Of a DNA stretch of 64,000 nucleotides, positions 26,832-35,756 are shown one piece after another. Location of the stretch: NCBI GenBank assembly GCA_963708095.1, contig OY970182.1, forward strand, positions 4,960,001-5,024,000. The letters are read 5' to 3'. Under the pieces are notes generated by a model that saw only the letters and a list, made by a program, of their open reading frames with translations, was not told the DNA's origin and did not search any database. The translations under genes and the position numbers were made by a program. The DNA is from JAJZVS01 sp963708095 (GTDB lineage Bacteria > Pseudomonadota > Alphaproteobacteria > Acetobacterales > Acetobacteraceae). Position 1 is the stretch's first letter. Every line of letters starts with the position of its first letter.

Positions 26832-29192
26832 TCATCGCGCAGCCGCGGAGACGGCCGTCCCGCCGGCCGCCGCAGACGGTGCCTGCGCCGCGCCCGCCGC
26901 ATGGCCCGCTGCCGCCGGCTGCGCCGTTGGCAAGTGCGCCGTTTCCCCTGGCGCCGCCCGCCGGGCCATGGCCGGCTGCCGCCCACTCGCCGTCTGGCCC
27001 GTCGCCGTCTGGCCCATCGCGGTCGGTACTGTCGCCACATGCCCCATCGCTGCTTGGCCCACCCCTGGCTGGCCCACCTCTGGCTGACCCACTGCTGCGT
27101 CGCCCATCGGTGCCTTGGCCGCCGCCCCGACCGCCCCCGCCCTGGCCGCCCCCGTCGTCGTCGCCCCGCCCGCCGCCGCCCCTCGCTGCCCCGCCGCCGG
27201 CATCCACTGCGCCGTCAGCGCCGGTGCCGACGTGCCCTGCCGCGCGAGGTAGACCTCCACGTTCTCCAGCACCCGCTGCACGTAATTCCGCGTCTCCCCG
27301 AACGGAATGAGCTCGATCCAGTTCAGCATCGCCGTCGGATGCGGGCGCGGATCGCCGTTCTCCACCAGCCACTGGTCCACCCGGTGCGGCCCGGCGTTGT
27401 AGGCGGCGACCGCCAGCGGCACCGACCCGTCGTAGCGTGCCAGCAATTGCCTCAGATACGCCGTCCCCAACTGGATGTTCCGCTCCGCGTCGGCCGTCAG
27501 CGCCACCCGCGTCACCGAGGCGCCGAGGGCGCGCGCCACCTGCTCGGCCGTTCCCGGCAGCAACTGCATCAGCCCACGCGCGCCGGCCGGGCTGATCGCG
27601 CCGCGGTCGAAGCTGCTCTCCTGGCGGATCACTGCCAGGACCACGGCCGGATCGACCGTCCCCGCCGCCGGCAGCCGTACCGGCACCGGCCAGCCCGCCT
27701 GCGGCAGCATCCGCCCCTCCAACCCCATCCGCCGGGCGATGAACACCGCCGTCTCCGGGAGGTCGAGCGCCAGCGCCAGGCGCGCAGCCAAGGTCTGCTC
27801 GGCAGGATCGGGCGCGACCTCGGCCATCCGGAACAGGAACGCGCGGGCGCGGCCCGGTTCATCCCAGGCCGCCAGCAGCAGGGCCGCGCGCACCAGCTCG
27901 TGGCCGGTGAACGCCCAGGCCTGGTCGCGGGTGAAGCCGGGGTCGCGCACGGCATCGATGAGCGCTGCCGGATTCTCGCCGAGCGCCTGCGCGGCAAGCT
28001 GGCCGTAGAACGTGGTCGGCCAGGCCGTGGCGGCGCGATACTCGCCGTCCGGGTCCGCTCCGGCGGCGGCGGCGGCGCGGCCCAGCCAGTAGTGCGCCCG
28101 CGCCTCGGTGATGGCGGCGCGGGACACTGTCGTCAGGCGGTGGAAGCAGGTCGCCGCGACGGCCGGCTCGTGCAGCGCGGTCAGCGCGATGAAGCCCGAG
28201 AGGAACCCGGCCGAGGCGGCGGCGGCGGACGCCGTCTGTGCGGTGTCGTCGGCTGCGGCAAAGGCGCCGGCAGCATCGCCGTCGCGCAGCAGGGTGCGGG
28301 CCAGGATGGCGCGCTCGTTCCAGAACACGGCGCGGCGCGCGGACGGGGAGGCGCGCTCGGCCGCAAACCCCTGTGCGCGCCAGAACGCAAGCGCCGCGGT
28401 CTCCTGATCGGCACGGCGCAGCCAGCGGGCGCGGGCGAGGACAAGGTCGGGAATCGCCTGCTCCGCTGCCGGCAGGGCGGAGAACAGGGCGTCACCGTCC
28501 GGCGCGTTCTGTCGCAGCGCCATCCAGGCGCGGGCGGCGGCGCGGCGGGGCGGGGCGAGCCGGGGGATTTCGGCCGCGGCGGCGGCGGGATCGCCGCGCA
28601 GCAGCACGGCGAACCGCGACCACTCGTCGCCCGGGGTGAGCACGGAGGACCAGCGCACGAGGAACGCCGGCACGGCGGTGGGGTCGGCGAACCCGCCCGC
28701 CCAGGCGCGCCGGGCCGCGCGCGCTGCTGCCGCCGGATGCCCGGTCGCGGCGAACGCCGCGGCGCAGCGCACCAGGGCGGCGGGGAGGGTGATCGACCCT
28801 GCAGCACACTGCGCGGCGGCATCCGCCGGGTCGCCGTCCGCCACGATCGCCTCCTGGCGGCGGCGGGCGAGCAGCGTCTGGTCGGGCCAGTCCGGGTTCA
28901 CTTTCATGAAGGCGGCGATCTCGTCCGGCGTGGCGGCGCCGGGGGCGAGCAGCCGGTAGAAGGTCACCAGCTTGCCCGCGACCGGGTCGGGGGCGTCGGC
29001 CACCGCCGCCGCCGCCCGGCCCCATTCGTCGGCGCGCACGAACCCCATGGGGTTGTCCGCCGATGCCGGCCGCGCCAGGACGACAGCCCCCAGCAGGCCG
29101 GCAGCCACCAGCAGGATCATTCCCGGCAGGACCATCCCGACCCGGCGCCGGGCGCCGATCGGTGCAATCTTGGGCCACCCCATCCGTCTCAT
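26832..29192 (-). CDS. slt: soluble lytic murein transglycosylase
   Basis: 786 residues from ATG 29192 (AGAAGG upstream). The N-terminal signal or anchor is MVLPGMILLVAAGLLGAVVL, ending near ARPASA, so the protein acts on peptidoglycan in the periplasm. A long Ala-rich helical superhelix (about residues 40-470) is typical of Slt70. The catalytic domain has RQESSFDRGAISPAGARGLM with catalytic Glu at about residue 525, then VAAYNAGPHRVDQWL and PFGETRNYVQRV. Beyond residue 640 an unusual Ala/Gly/Gln-rich tail of about 130 residues contains degenerate repeats such as VGQPEVGQPGVGQ. Confidence 0.92.
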   Translation of the reverse strand: MRRMGWPKIAPIGARRRVGMVLPGMILLVAAGLLGAVVLARPASADNPMGFVRADEWGRAAAAVADAPDPVAGKLVTFYRLLAPGAATPDEIAAFMKVNPDWPDQTLLARRRQEAIVADGDPADAAAQCAAGSITLPAALVRCAAAFAATGHPAAAARAARRAWAGGFADPTAVPAFLVRWSSVLTPGDEWSRFAVLLRGDPAAAAAEIPRLAPPRRAAARAWMALRQNAPDGDALFSALPAAEQAIPDLVLARARWLRRADQETAALAFWRAQGFAAERASPSARRAVFWNERAILARTLLRDGDAAGAFAAADDTAQTASAAAASAGFLSGFIALTALHEPAVAATCFHRLTTVSRAAITEARAHYWLGRAAAAAGADPDGEYRAATAWPTTFYGQLAAQALGENPAALIDAVRDPGFTRDQAWAFTGHELVRAALLLAAWDEPGRARAFLFRMAEVAPDPAEQTLAARLALALDLPETAVFIARRMGLEGRMLPQAGWPVPVRLPAAGTVDPAVVLAVIRQESSFDRGAISPAGARGLMQLLPGTAEQVARALGASVTRVALTADAERNIQLGTAYLRQLLARYDGSVPLAVAAYNAGPHRVDQWLVENGDPRPHPTAMLNWIELIPFGETRNYVQRVLENVEVYLARQGTSAPALTAQWMPAAGQRGAAAGGATTTGAARAGAVGAAAKAPMGDAAVGQPEVGQPGVGQAAMGHVATVPTAMGQTATGQTASGRQPAMARRAAPGETAHLPTAQPAAAGHAAGAAQAPSAAAGGTAVSAAAR

Positions 29193-29236
29193 GCGCCCTT
29201 CTAGCAAGCCGCGTGCTTGCCCCGCATCCCCCAGGG

Positions 29237-29346
29237 GCCTAACTTCTAGTAGCCTGACTTCGCGGACGCCGGACTTCGCCGGCGCCTGACTTCGTCGGCC
29301 TGGCGGTCTACCCCTTGGGTGTTCCCTTGGATGTTCCCTTGGGCGG
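29237..29346. repeat. two short tandem repeat arrays in the slt-dapA divergent region
   Basis: Four imperfect 16-bp units of the form GCCTGACTTCGTCGGC run from 29237 to 29299 (the first is 15 bp and diverged). A second array of three 12-bp units of the form TCCCTTGGATGT runs from 29311 to 29346. Both lie in the 204-bp gap between the divergent slt and dapA starts, where promoters are expected. Confidence 0.75.
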
Positions 29347-29396
29347 TCCGTCGCCTGTCAACCGATGCCCGCCGCAGCTCCAAGAGGGAGGATCAG

Positions 29397-30299
29397 ATGT
29401 TCAAGGGATCGCTCGTCGCCCTGATCACGCCGATGCGCGCCGACGGCTCGGTCGACGAGAAGGCCTATGCCGATTTCGTGGACTGGCAGATCGCCGAAGG
29501 CACGCGCGCGGTGGTCCCGGTCGGCACCACGGGCGAATCGCCAACCCTCAGCCACGCCGAACATCGGCGGGTGGTGGAGATCGCGGTCGAGGTCTCCAAC
29601 GGCCGCGTCCCGGTGATCGCCGGGACCGGGTCGAACAGCACCGAGGAGGCGATCGACCTCACCCGCCACGCACGGGAGGCGGGTGCCGACGCGGCGCTGA
29701 TCGTCACGCCCTATTACAACAAGCCGACGCAGGAGGGGATGTTCCTGCATTTCTCGGCGATCGCCGACGCGGTCGACCTGCCGATCATCATCTATAATAT
29801 CCCCCCGCGCAGCGTGGTCGACATGAGCGTGGAGACCATGGCCCGGCTGGCCGCGCACCGGAACATCGTCGGCGTGAAGGACGCGACCGCGAATCTCGCG
29901 CGTCCGCTGCACACCCGCCGCGCCTGCGGGCCGGCGTTCTGCCAGTTGTCGGGCGAGGACCACACCGCGCTCGCGTTCCTCGCCGCCGGCGGCGACGGCT
30001 GCATCAGTGTCACCGCGAACGTCGCCCCGCGCCTGTGCAGCGAGATGCACACTGCCTGGCAGGAGGGGCGGGTGGCCGAGGCGATGGCGATCCAGGACCG
30101 TCTGGTGCCGCTGCACGACGCGCTGTTCGCGGAGACCAGCCCGGCGCCGGTGAAATTCGCCGCCAGCCTGCTGGGTAAGACCGCCGACCACTGCCGCCTG
30201 CCGCTGGCCCCGATTTCGGAGGCGACGCGAGCGAAGGTGCGCGCGGCGATGACCGAAGTAGGGTTGCTGAACGAATGGGTCCCGACCGGGCGCGCATGA
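29397..30299 (+). CDS. dapA: 4-hydroxy-tetrahydrodipicolinate synthase
   Basis: 300 residues from ATG 29397, with GAGGGAGGA upstream. It condenses pyruvate with aspartate semialdehyde in lysine and diaminopimelate synthesis. The N-terminus is FKGSLVALITPM. VGTTGESPTLSHAEH contains the catalytic Thr pair region, YYNKPTQEGMFLHF the catalytic Tyr, and GVKDAT the Schiff-base lysine at residue 161, the same number as in E. coli. Length is normal. It is followed by smpB after 62 bp, an order common in related alphaproteobacteria. Confidence 0.96.
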   Translation: MFKGSLVALITPMRADGSVDEKAYADFVDWQIAEGTRAVVPVGTTGESPTLSHAEHRRVVEIAVEVSNGRVPVIAGTGSNSTEEAIDLTRHAREAGADAALIVTPYYNKPTQEGMFLHFSAIADAVDLPIIIYNIPPRSVVDMSVETMARLAAHRNIVGVKDATANLARPLHTRRACGPAFCQLSGEDHTALAFLAAGGDGCISVTANVAPRLCSEMHTAWQEGRVAEAMAIQDRLVPLHDALFAETSPAPVKFAASLLGKTADHCRLPLAPISEATRAKVRAAMTEVGLLNEWVPTGRA

Positions 30300-30361
30300 T
30301 CGGCTTTTCCACGCGTGCGGCAAGCCGCACCGCGGGCCGGCGCGCCCCTGATCGCTGAGCC

Positions 30362-30850
30362 ATGACCGAAGCAAAGAGCAAAAGCAAAGGCCTGATCTCG
30401 CACGGCATCGCCGCGCAGAATCGCAAGGCGCGCTTCGACTACACCATCCGCAGCACGGTGGAGGCCGGCCTCGTGCTGAAGGGGCCGGAGGTGAAATCCC
30501 TGCGCCACGGCCGAGCCACTCTGTCCGAAGCCTGGGCGGGCGAGCGGGAAGGCGAGATGTTCCTGTTCAACGCCTATATCCCCGAATACCAGGGCGGCGT
30601 GCTGTCGCGCTTCGAGCCGCGCGCCCCGCGCAAGCTGTTGCTGAAACAAAAGGAACTGCGCCAGCTTGCCGGTGCCATCGCGCGCGACGGGATCACCCTG
30701 GTGCCGCTGCAGATCCATTTCAACGACCGTGGCCGGGCGAAAGTGCTGCTCGGCCTCGGCGAGGGCCGCAAGAAGGCCGACAAGCGGGCCGCCATCGCCG
30801 CGCGCGACTGGCAGCGCGACAAGGCGCGGCTGCTGCGCGCGCGGGGCTAG
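30362..30850 (+). CDS. smpB: SsrA-binding protein
   Basis: 162 residues. It binds tmRNA and brings it to stalled ribosomes for trans-translation. Recognised by AAQNRKARFDYTIRSTVEAG, LKGPEVKSLRHGRATLSEAW, LFNAYIPEYQ and the basic C-terminal tail RKKADKRAAIAARDWQRDKA that inserts into the ribosome. Length is normal. The tmRNA gene itself was not seen in the window. Confidence 0.97.
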   Translation: MTEAKSKSKGLISHGIAAQNRKARFDYTIRSTVEAGLVLKGPEVKSLRHGRATLSEAWAGEREGEMFLFNAYIPEYQGGVLSRFEPRAPRKLLLKQKELRQLAGAIARDGITLVPLQIHFNDRGRAKVLLGLGEGRKKADKRAAIAARDWQRDKARLLRARG

Positions 30851-30856
30851 ACGGCC

Positions 30857-31324
30857 ATGATCCGCTTGGCGACCCAAGGCGACCTGCCGGCCATCGTGGC
30901 GCTCACCGCGGTCGCCTACGCGCGCTATGGCGCCGTGTTGGACGCGCCGCCGCTTCCGGTGACCGAGGACTACGCGCCGCGCATCGCCGCCGGCCAGGTA
31001 TGGGTGGCGGAGGGGCCCGCCGGGGCCCCGTCCGGCCTGATCGTGCTCGAACACGAGCCGGACCACCTCCTGATCTTCAGCGTCGCGGTCGCGCCGGAGC
31101 GGCAGGGGGAGGGGCTGGGGCGGCGTCTGCTCGCCTGGGCCGAGGCGGAGGCGCGCGCGGCCGGCGTGGACACGCTGCGGCTCTATACCAACGCCAGGAT
31201 GACCCGGAACATCGCGCTCTATACGCGCTGCGGCTACCGCGAGACCGGCCGGCGGGCCCACCCGATCCGCCCCGGCTGGGTGCTTGTCGACATGGAAAAG
31301 TCCCTGCAAGTTCCCCTGCCATGA
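30857..31324 (+). CDS. GNAT-family N-acetyltransferase
   Basis: 155 residues starting 6 bp after smpB. The acetyl-CoA-binding signature is VAPERQGEGLGRRLLAWAEA (R/Q-x-x-G-x-G/A), followed by GVDTLRLYTNARMTRNIALY and the C-terminal TRCGYRETGRRAHP. This is the usual single GNAT domain; the acceptor is unknown. The stop overlaps the start of the next gene (ATGA), implying coupling. Confidence 0.88.
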   Translation: MIRLATQGDLPAIVALTAVAYARYGAVLDAPPLPVTEDYAPRIAAGQVWVAEGPAGAPSGLIVLEHEPDHLLIFSVAVAPERQGEGLGRRLLAWAEAEARAAGVDTLRLYTNARMTRNIALYTRCGYRETGRRAHPIRPGWVLVDMEKSLQVPLP

Positions 31325-31995
31325 CCGACGATCCCGATCCCACGCCGGCCCCGTCCCGCAAGCGGGAAAAGCTGATCGCCGCCAAGGAGGCCTGGGCGCG
31401 CAGCGGCAGGCTGCTCACCGGCACCACCGCCGATCCTGCGCGCGACCGCCTGCCGCCGGGGCAGAGCCTGGTGCACGACTGGCCGGTGCTCGATCTCGGC
31501 GTGCAGCCGGAGGTGACGGCGGCGAAGTTCCGCCTCGATATCGACGGCGCGGTGGGCCATCCGCTGAGCCTGCGGCTCGACGAATTCATGGCGCTGCCGC
31601 AGGCCGAGGACGTCTCCGATATCCACTGCGTCACGCAATGGTCGGCGTATGACAACCGCTGGGCGGGCGTCGCGGCGCACACCCTGATCGACCTCGTTGC
31701 ACCGAAGGACGAGGCCAGGTTCGTGATCTTCCACGCCCATGACGGCTACACCACGAACGTGCCGCGCGAGAGGTTCGAGCGGCCGGACGCGCTGCTCGCG
31801 CATAGCTGGAACGGCGCGCCGATCCCACGCGAGCATGGCGGCCCGGTGCGGGTGGTGATCCCGTCGCTCTATTTCTGGAAATCCGCGAAATGGGTGCGCC
31901 GGATCGAGTTCAGTCAGGTCGACCGCCCCGGCTTCTGGGAACAGCGCGGCTACCACAACCACGGCGATCCGTGGAACGAGGAGCGCTACGGTTAG
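31321..31995 (+). CDS. sulfite oxidase-like molybdopterin-dependent oxidoreductase
   Basis: 224 residues, overlapping the GNAT stop by 4 bp. It contains a single oxidoreductase molybdopterin-binding domain: PPGQSLVHDWPVLDLG, then DVSDIHCVTQWSAYDNRWAG with the Mo-ligating Cys. GYTTNVPRERFERPDALLAH and GGPVRVVIPSLYFWKSAKWV follow. No signal peptide and no dimerisation or heme domain is present, so it belongs to the short cytoplasmic sulfite oxidase-like group. Its substrate is unknown. The 225 bp after it, up to the PAAR gene, hold nothing recognised. Confidence 0.88.
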   Translation: MTDDPDPTPAPSRKREKLIAAKEAWARSGRLLTGTTADPARDRLPPGQSLVHDWPVLDLGVQPEVTAAKFRLDIDGAVGHPLSLRLDEFMALPQAEDVSDIHCVTQWSAYDNRWAGVAAHTLIDLVAPKDEARFVIFHAHDGYTTNVPRERFERPDALLAHSWNGAPIPREHGGPVRVVIPSLYFWKSAKWVRRIEFSQVDRPGFWEQRGYHNHGDPWNEERYG

Positions 31996-32220
31996 GTCGC
32001 GAACCGATCCGCGCTCCAGTGGCGACCCGCACGGTCAGCGCCTGGACCGGAAGACCGGCGCGGCGATCGCTCCGGGGCGGCAGGCCACGCTGGCGGCGCG
32101 GACCGAAGACCGATATGAATGCCCGGGCGCGCTGCTTGCCGGATCGCAGGCGCGGACGCCGCGCCGATCCGGCCACCACCATGCGGCGCGCGGTGACGCG
32201 ACCGGCAGGAGACAGGACCG

Positions 32221-32610
32221 ATGGGCCAGCCCGCGGCACGTGTCGGCGATAACGTCTTGCAGGACGGCCCGCATTGCCACGCGCCGATCCATCCGGCCGC
32301 CCTGGTGCCGACGCCGGCGCCGCATCCGCCGATGCCGCTGCCCATCATGCCGCCGGGATGCCCGACCGTGACGATCGGCGGGGCGCCCGCCGCGCGTGTC
32401 ACCGACCAGACCAAAATCTGCACGCTCCCCTCCTGCGTGCCGGGAGGACCAGGCCTGATCGACAAGGGATCCGCCACGGTCACGATCGGCGGGTTGCCGG
32501 CGGCACGCGTCGGCGACACGACCGCTCATGCGGCCTGCGTCGGCCCGATCCCGGGTCCGACCGGAACCGTCACCGGCCCCGGCGCGCCCACCGTCCTGAT
32601 CGGCGGCTGA
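32221..32610 (+). CDS. PAAR-domain protein (T6SS spike tip)
   Basis: 129 residues, a PAAR-only protein. It begins MGQPAARVGDNVLQDGPHCH and repeats the pattern PTVTIGGAPAARVTD, then ATVTIGGLPAARVGDTTAHA and PTVLIGG. The His and Cys residues that bind zinc at the tip are in place. Such proteins sharpen the VgrG spike and recruit effectors. It starts the T6SS block, although no vgrG accompanies it here. The following methyltransferase gene begins 6 bp later. Confidence 0.93.
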   Translation: MGQPAARVGDNVLQDGPHCHAPIHPAALVPTPAPHPPMPLPIMPPGCPTVTIGGAPAARVTDQTKICTLPSCVPGGPGLIDKGSATVTIGGLPAARVGDTTAHAACVGPIPGPTGTVTGPGAPTVLIGG

Positions 32611-32616
32611 GGCCGC

Positions 32617-33702
32617 TTGCGCCGGAGCCATTTCGCCGCCTTCGCACCGCACTGCCCGCGCTGTGCCCGCGCCGGGGCGGGGCGGCATCCGTTGCAGCTC
32701 GTCGTGGTGCTGGCCGAGCGGGACGACGACGTGCGCGCCGGCATTCTGCATTGCCCCAATCCGGCGTGCGCGCTCGAATTCCCGATCGTCGACGGCATCC
32801 CGGTGATCGTCCCCGACCCGCGCAGCCTGCTCGCCGAGCGTGCGGTCGAGTTGTTGGTGCGCAACGACCTCGATCCGGTGCTGGAGGGACTGCTGGGCGA
32901 CGCCACCGGCCCCGGGAGCTGGTTCGACGTGCTGCGCCAGACGGTATCGACTTATGGCTGGGACGGCTGGGCCGACCTCGATCCGGCCGAGCCGGTGGCC
33001 GCGGAGGACGCGCCGCGGCCGGGCGCGGCGCGGCGCTGCCTGGCGAGGCTTCAGGAGCTGGCAGGGCCTGCGGTCGTGAACCGGGTGCTCGATCTCGGCT
33101 GCGGCGCCGGACGCACGACTTTCGATCTGGCGGCCGGCCATCCCGGAGCCCTGGTGCTCGGGATCGATCTCTCGTTCGGGCTGCTGCGGCTGGCCCAGGG
33201 AGCGCTCGGCGGACGGGTCAGGTATCCGCGCCGGCGGATCGGTCTCGTTTATGACGATCGTACCTTCGCGGTGGCACCGCCCGGTACGGGGCGCGTGGAT
33301 TTCTGGGCCTGCGACGCGCAGGCGCTGCCGTTTGCGCCTGGGGTGGCCGATCTGGCCGTGGCGCTCAATCTGCTGGATTGCGTGGCGGAGCCGCGGCGCC
33401 TGCTGGCCGAACTGGCCGCCGCGGTGCGGCCCGGCGGCCGGATTCTGTTGGCCTGCCCGTACGACTGGTCCACACGGGCGACACCGATGGAGACCTGGAT
33501 CGGGGGCCACTCCCAGCGGGCGGCACACGATGGCGCCGCCGAGCCGTTCCTGCATGCGCTGCTGACCGCAGGGGCGCACCCGCAGTCGGTGTCAGGGCTC
33601 GCGGTACTGGCGGAGAACCTGTCCTGGCCCTGGCAGACGCGGCTGCACGACCGCGGATCGGTGCTGTACCGGACCCATCTGCTCGCCCTGGCACGCCAGT
33701 GA
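32617..33702 (+). CDS. class I SAM-dependent methyltransferase with N-terminal zinc-ribbon
   Basis: 361 residues from TTG 32617 (no ATG or GTG is better placed). The N-terminus resembles a Trm112-type zinc ribbon: APHCPRCARAG, then LHCPNPACALEFPIVDGIPV. The SAM-binding domain follows from about residue 150, with motif I RVLDLGCGAGRTTFDLA and the acidic motif II VLGIDLSFGLLRLA. Motif IV-like FWACDAQALPFAPGVADLAV is also present. The substrate is unknown. Its place between PAAR and tssA suggests a T6SS-linked role, either an effector or a modifier of the apparatus; that is inference only. Confidence 0.75.
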   Translation: MRRSHFAAFAPHCPRCARAGAGRHPLQLVVVLAERDDDVRAGILHCPNPACALEFPIVDGIPVIVPDPRSLLAERAVELLVRNDLDPVLEGLLGDATGPGSWFDVLRQTVSTYGWDGWADLDPAEPVAAEDAPRPGAARRCLARLQELAGPAVVNRVLDLGCGAGRTTFDLAAGHPGALVLGIDLSFGLLRLAQGALGGRVRYPRRRIGLVYDDRTFAVAPPGTGRVDFWACDAQALPFAPGVADLAVALNLLDCVAEPRRLLAELAAAVRPGGRILLACPYDWSTRATPMETWIGGHSQRAAHDGAAEPFLHALLTAGAHPQSVSGLAVLAENLSWPWQTRLHDRGSVLYRTHLLALARQ

Positions 33703-34113
33703 ATGCGCCAGGGCCTGGGCGATTTTTCCCCCGGTGTTTTTCGGGCGGATTTTGCCAGGGTGTTTTCCCTCCGTCGACCTGGCCGGAGGCCGGGGTGCGC
33801 GCAACGAAATCGCTTGCCGGGGCCGGGACCGGGCGTTAGAGAGCCGCTGACCAACCGGGGTGAAGGTGCATGCCGCGCGGCCAAAAGGCGCGGGCGATGC
33901 GATGGGATCCGGCGGGCGATCCGACCGGAGATGGAGGGGACGATAGCGGCCGAGGCGAAGACTGTGGGCGGCGCGGGCGCGCGTCTGGTTGCTGTGCGGC
34001 CGACCGACGGGACGGCCGTCCGGGCGGGAGCAACATCCTGTCCGGCTGCCGCTCCTGTGTCCGGCGTTTCCAGGTCCGGCACCTCTGCGGCGGGCGCCCG
34101 GGTGCCGGCGTAG
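33703..34113. other. intergenic region before tssA
   Basis: No gene is supported here. Right after the methyltransferase stop, CCAGG-G-CCTGG within CGCCAGGGCCTGGGCG (about 33707-33722) is followed by ATTTTTC, a possible terminator. The region probably carries the promoter for the tss genes, but no clear sigma site was recognised. Confidence 0.4.
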
Positions 34114-35157
34114 ATGCCGCCGATCGATACCACCGGGTGGCTTCTCCCTGTTTCGGACGCCGAGCCTTCCGGCCCCGACCTGGAATTCGACGCCGATTTC
34201 GGCGCGCTGGAGCGCGCCGCCCAGGGCAAGCCCGAGCAGCAGTATGGTGCGACGGTCATTCCGGCCGAGGAGCCGGACTGGAAGGAAGTCGACAGCCTTG
34301 CCCGCGGCCTGCTGGACCGGACCCGCGATTTGCGGATTGTCACGCATCTGGCGGTGGCCCGGCTGCGGCTCGGCGGCCTGCCCGATTATGCCGCGCTGCT
34401 GGGGCTGACCCGGCGGCTACTCGAAGACCGGTGGGACGATCTGCATCCGCGGCTCGATCCGGAAGACGACAACGACCCGACGTTGCGCGCGAACGCGCTG
34501 CTGCGGCTGGGACATCCGGGATGGGTGCTGCGTTTTCTGCGTGACCTGCCGTTGGCGCAGTCCCCGCGCCTCGGCCATTACGGCTGGCGCGAGGTGGGTC
34601 TCGCCACCGGCCAGATCCCGAGCGAGGCTGCCGACAAGCCGAGCGAGACGACCATCCGCGCGGCGTTCCAGGACAGCGATCCGGCGCGGCTCGCGATGTT
34701 GCGGGAGGTGGTGGTAACGGCGGCGGCGGAGGTCGCTGCGATCTCGAGCGGCTTCGACGCGCGGGCCGGTGCCGGTTCGGGGCCGGATCTCGAGGAACTC
34801 GGCAAGCTGTTGCGCGAGATGGCGCGTGCGATCGAACGCTATGCGATCGCACCGGCCGAAGCGTCGGAGGAGAGCGAGCCGGCCGCGGGCGATGCCGTCC
34901 CGGTCCAGGCGGCCCCGGGACGCGGGCCGGCGCTTTCCGCCGCGGCGCTGACCGAGGTCACGAGCCGCGCTGATGCGCTGCGGCTGCTTGATCTTGTTTG
35001 CGAATATTATCGGCGTGCCGAGCCGTCGAGCCCGCTGCCCCTGCTGATCGGGCGCGCGCGCCGGCTGGCGGAACTGCCGTTCCTGGACATATTGCGCGAC
35101 CTGGCGCCGGACGGGCTTGGCCAGGCCCGGATGATGACCGGGGTGCATGAGGAATGA
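34114..35157 (+). CDS. tssA: T6SS protein TssA
   Basis: 347 residues. The ImpA N-terminal domain is clear: LEFDADFGALERAAQGKPEQ, then DWKEVDSLARGLLDRTRDLR, VARLRLGGLPDYAALLGLTR and WDDLHPRLDPEDDNDPTLRA. The C-terminal part (about residues 240-347) is a short helical region ending SPLPLLIGRARRLAELPF, the class of TssA without a large extension. TssA organises baseplate priming and sheath polymerisation. It is first of the contiguous tss genes. Confidence 0.93.
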   Translation: MPPIDTTGWLLPVSDAEPSGPDLEFDADFGALERAAQGKPEQQYGATVIPAEEPDWKEVDSLARGLLDRTRDLRIVTHLAVARLRLGGLPDYAALLGLTRRLLEDRWDDLHPRLDPEDDNDPTLRANALLRLGHPGWVLRFLRDLPLAQSPRLGHYGWREVGLATGQIPSEAADKPSETTIRAAFQDSDPARLAMLREVVVTAAAEVAAISSGFDARAGAGSGPDLEELGKLLREMARAIERYAIAPAEASEESEPAAGDAVPVQAAPGRGPALSAAALTEVTSRADALRLLDLVCEYYRRAEPSSPLPLLIGRARRLAELPFLDILRDLAPDGLGQARMMTGVHEE

Positions 35158-35228
35158 TCTGGCGCGCCGCCAGCCGGACGTGCGATATTGGCGGCGAAGG
35201 AACCTGAAACGGGGAAGCGAGGCGAGCC

Positions 35229-35753
35229 GTGGCAAAAGCAAGCAGTCAGAAATTCGTGGCCCGCAACCGGGCCCCGCGCGTGCAGATCGAGTACGACGTC
35301 GAGACCTATGGGGCGGAAAAGAAGGTGCAACTCCCGTTCGTCGTGGGGGTGATGGCCGACCTGTCGGGCAAGCCGGAGGAACCGCTGCCGCCGATCGCGG
35401 ACCGCAAGTTCCTGGAAGTCGATGTCGACAATTTCGACGACCGGATGAAGGCGATGAAGCCGCGGGTGGCGTTCATGGTGCCCAACACCCTGACGGGTGA
35501 GGGCAACGTCGCGGTCGATATCACCTTCGAGAGCATGGACGATTTCTCCCCCGCCGCCGTGGCGCGCAAGGTCGATGCGCTGAACAAGCTGCTGGAGGCG
35601 CGGACCCAGCTTTCCAATCTGCTGACCTACATGGACGGCAAGACGGGGGCCGAGGACCTGATCACGAAGGTGCTGAACGATCCGGCGTTGTTGCAATCCC
35701 TGGCCGCGGCACCGAAGCCGGATGCGGCCGACGGCAAATCTGGGGAGGAATAA
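35229..35753 (+). CDS. tssB: T6SS contractile sheath small subunit TssB
   Basis: 174 residues from GTG 35229. Typical sequence is RNRAPRVQIEYDVETYGAEK, LPFVVGVMADLSGKPEEPLP, KFLEVDVDNFDDRMKAMKPR and ITFESMDDFSPAAVARKVDA. It co-assembles with TssC into the sheath in the cytoplasm. It ends 3 bp before tssC, so the two are surely co-translated. Confidence 0.96.
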   Translation: MAKASSQKFVARNRAPRVQIEYDVETYGAEKKVQLPFVVGVMADLSGKPEEPLPPIADRKFLEVDVDNFDDRMKAMKPRVAFMVPNTLTGEGNVAVDITFESMDDFSPAAVARKVDALNKLLEARTQLSNLLTYMDGKTGAEDLITKVLNDPALLQSLAAAPKPDAADGKSGEE

Positions 35754-35756
35754 GCG

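Noticed and set aside
26589..29204. An 871-residue plus-strand open frame
   Set aside because: It lies antisense to the lytic transglycosylase and hydrolase, is extremely Arg-rich and shows no domain.
29208..29396. A lysine riboswitch upstream of dapA
   Set aside because: The region is filled by short tandem repeats and shows none of the conserved lysine-aptamer elements.
33870..34544. A 224-residue plus-strand frame before and across the start of tssA
   Set aside because: It overlaps tssA out of frame, is rich in Gly/Arg and has no family resemblance.
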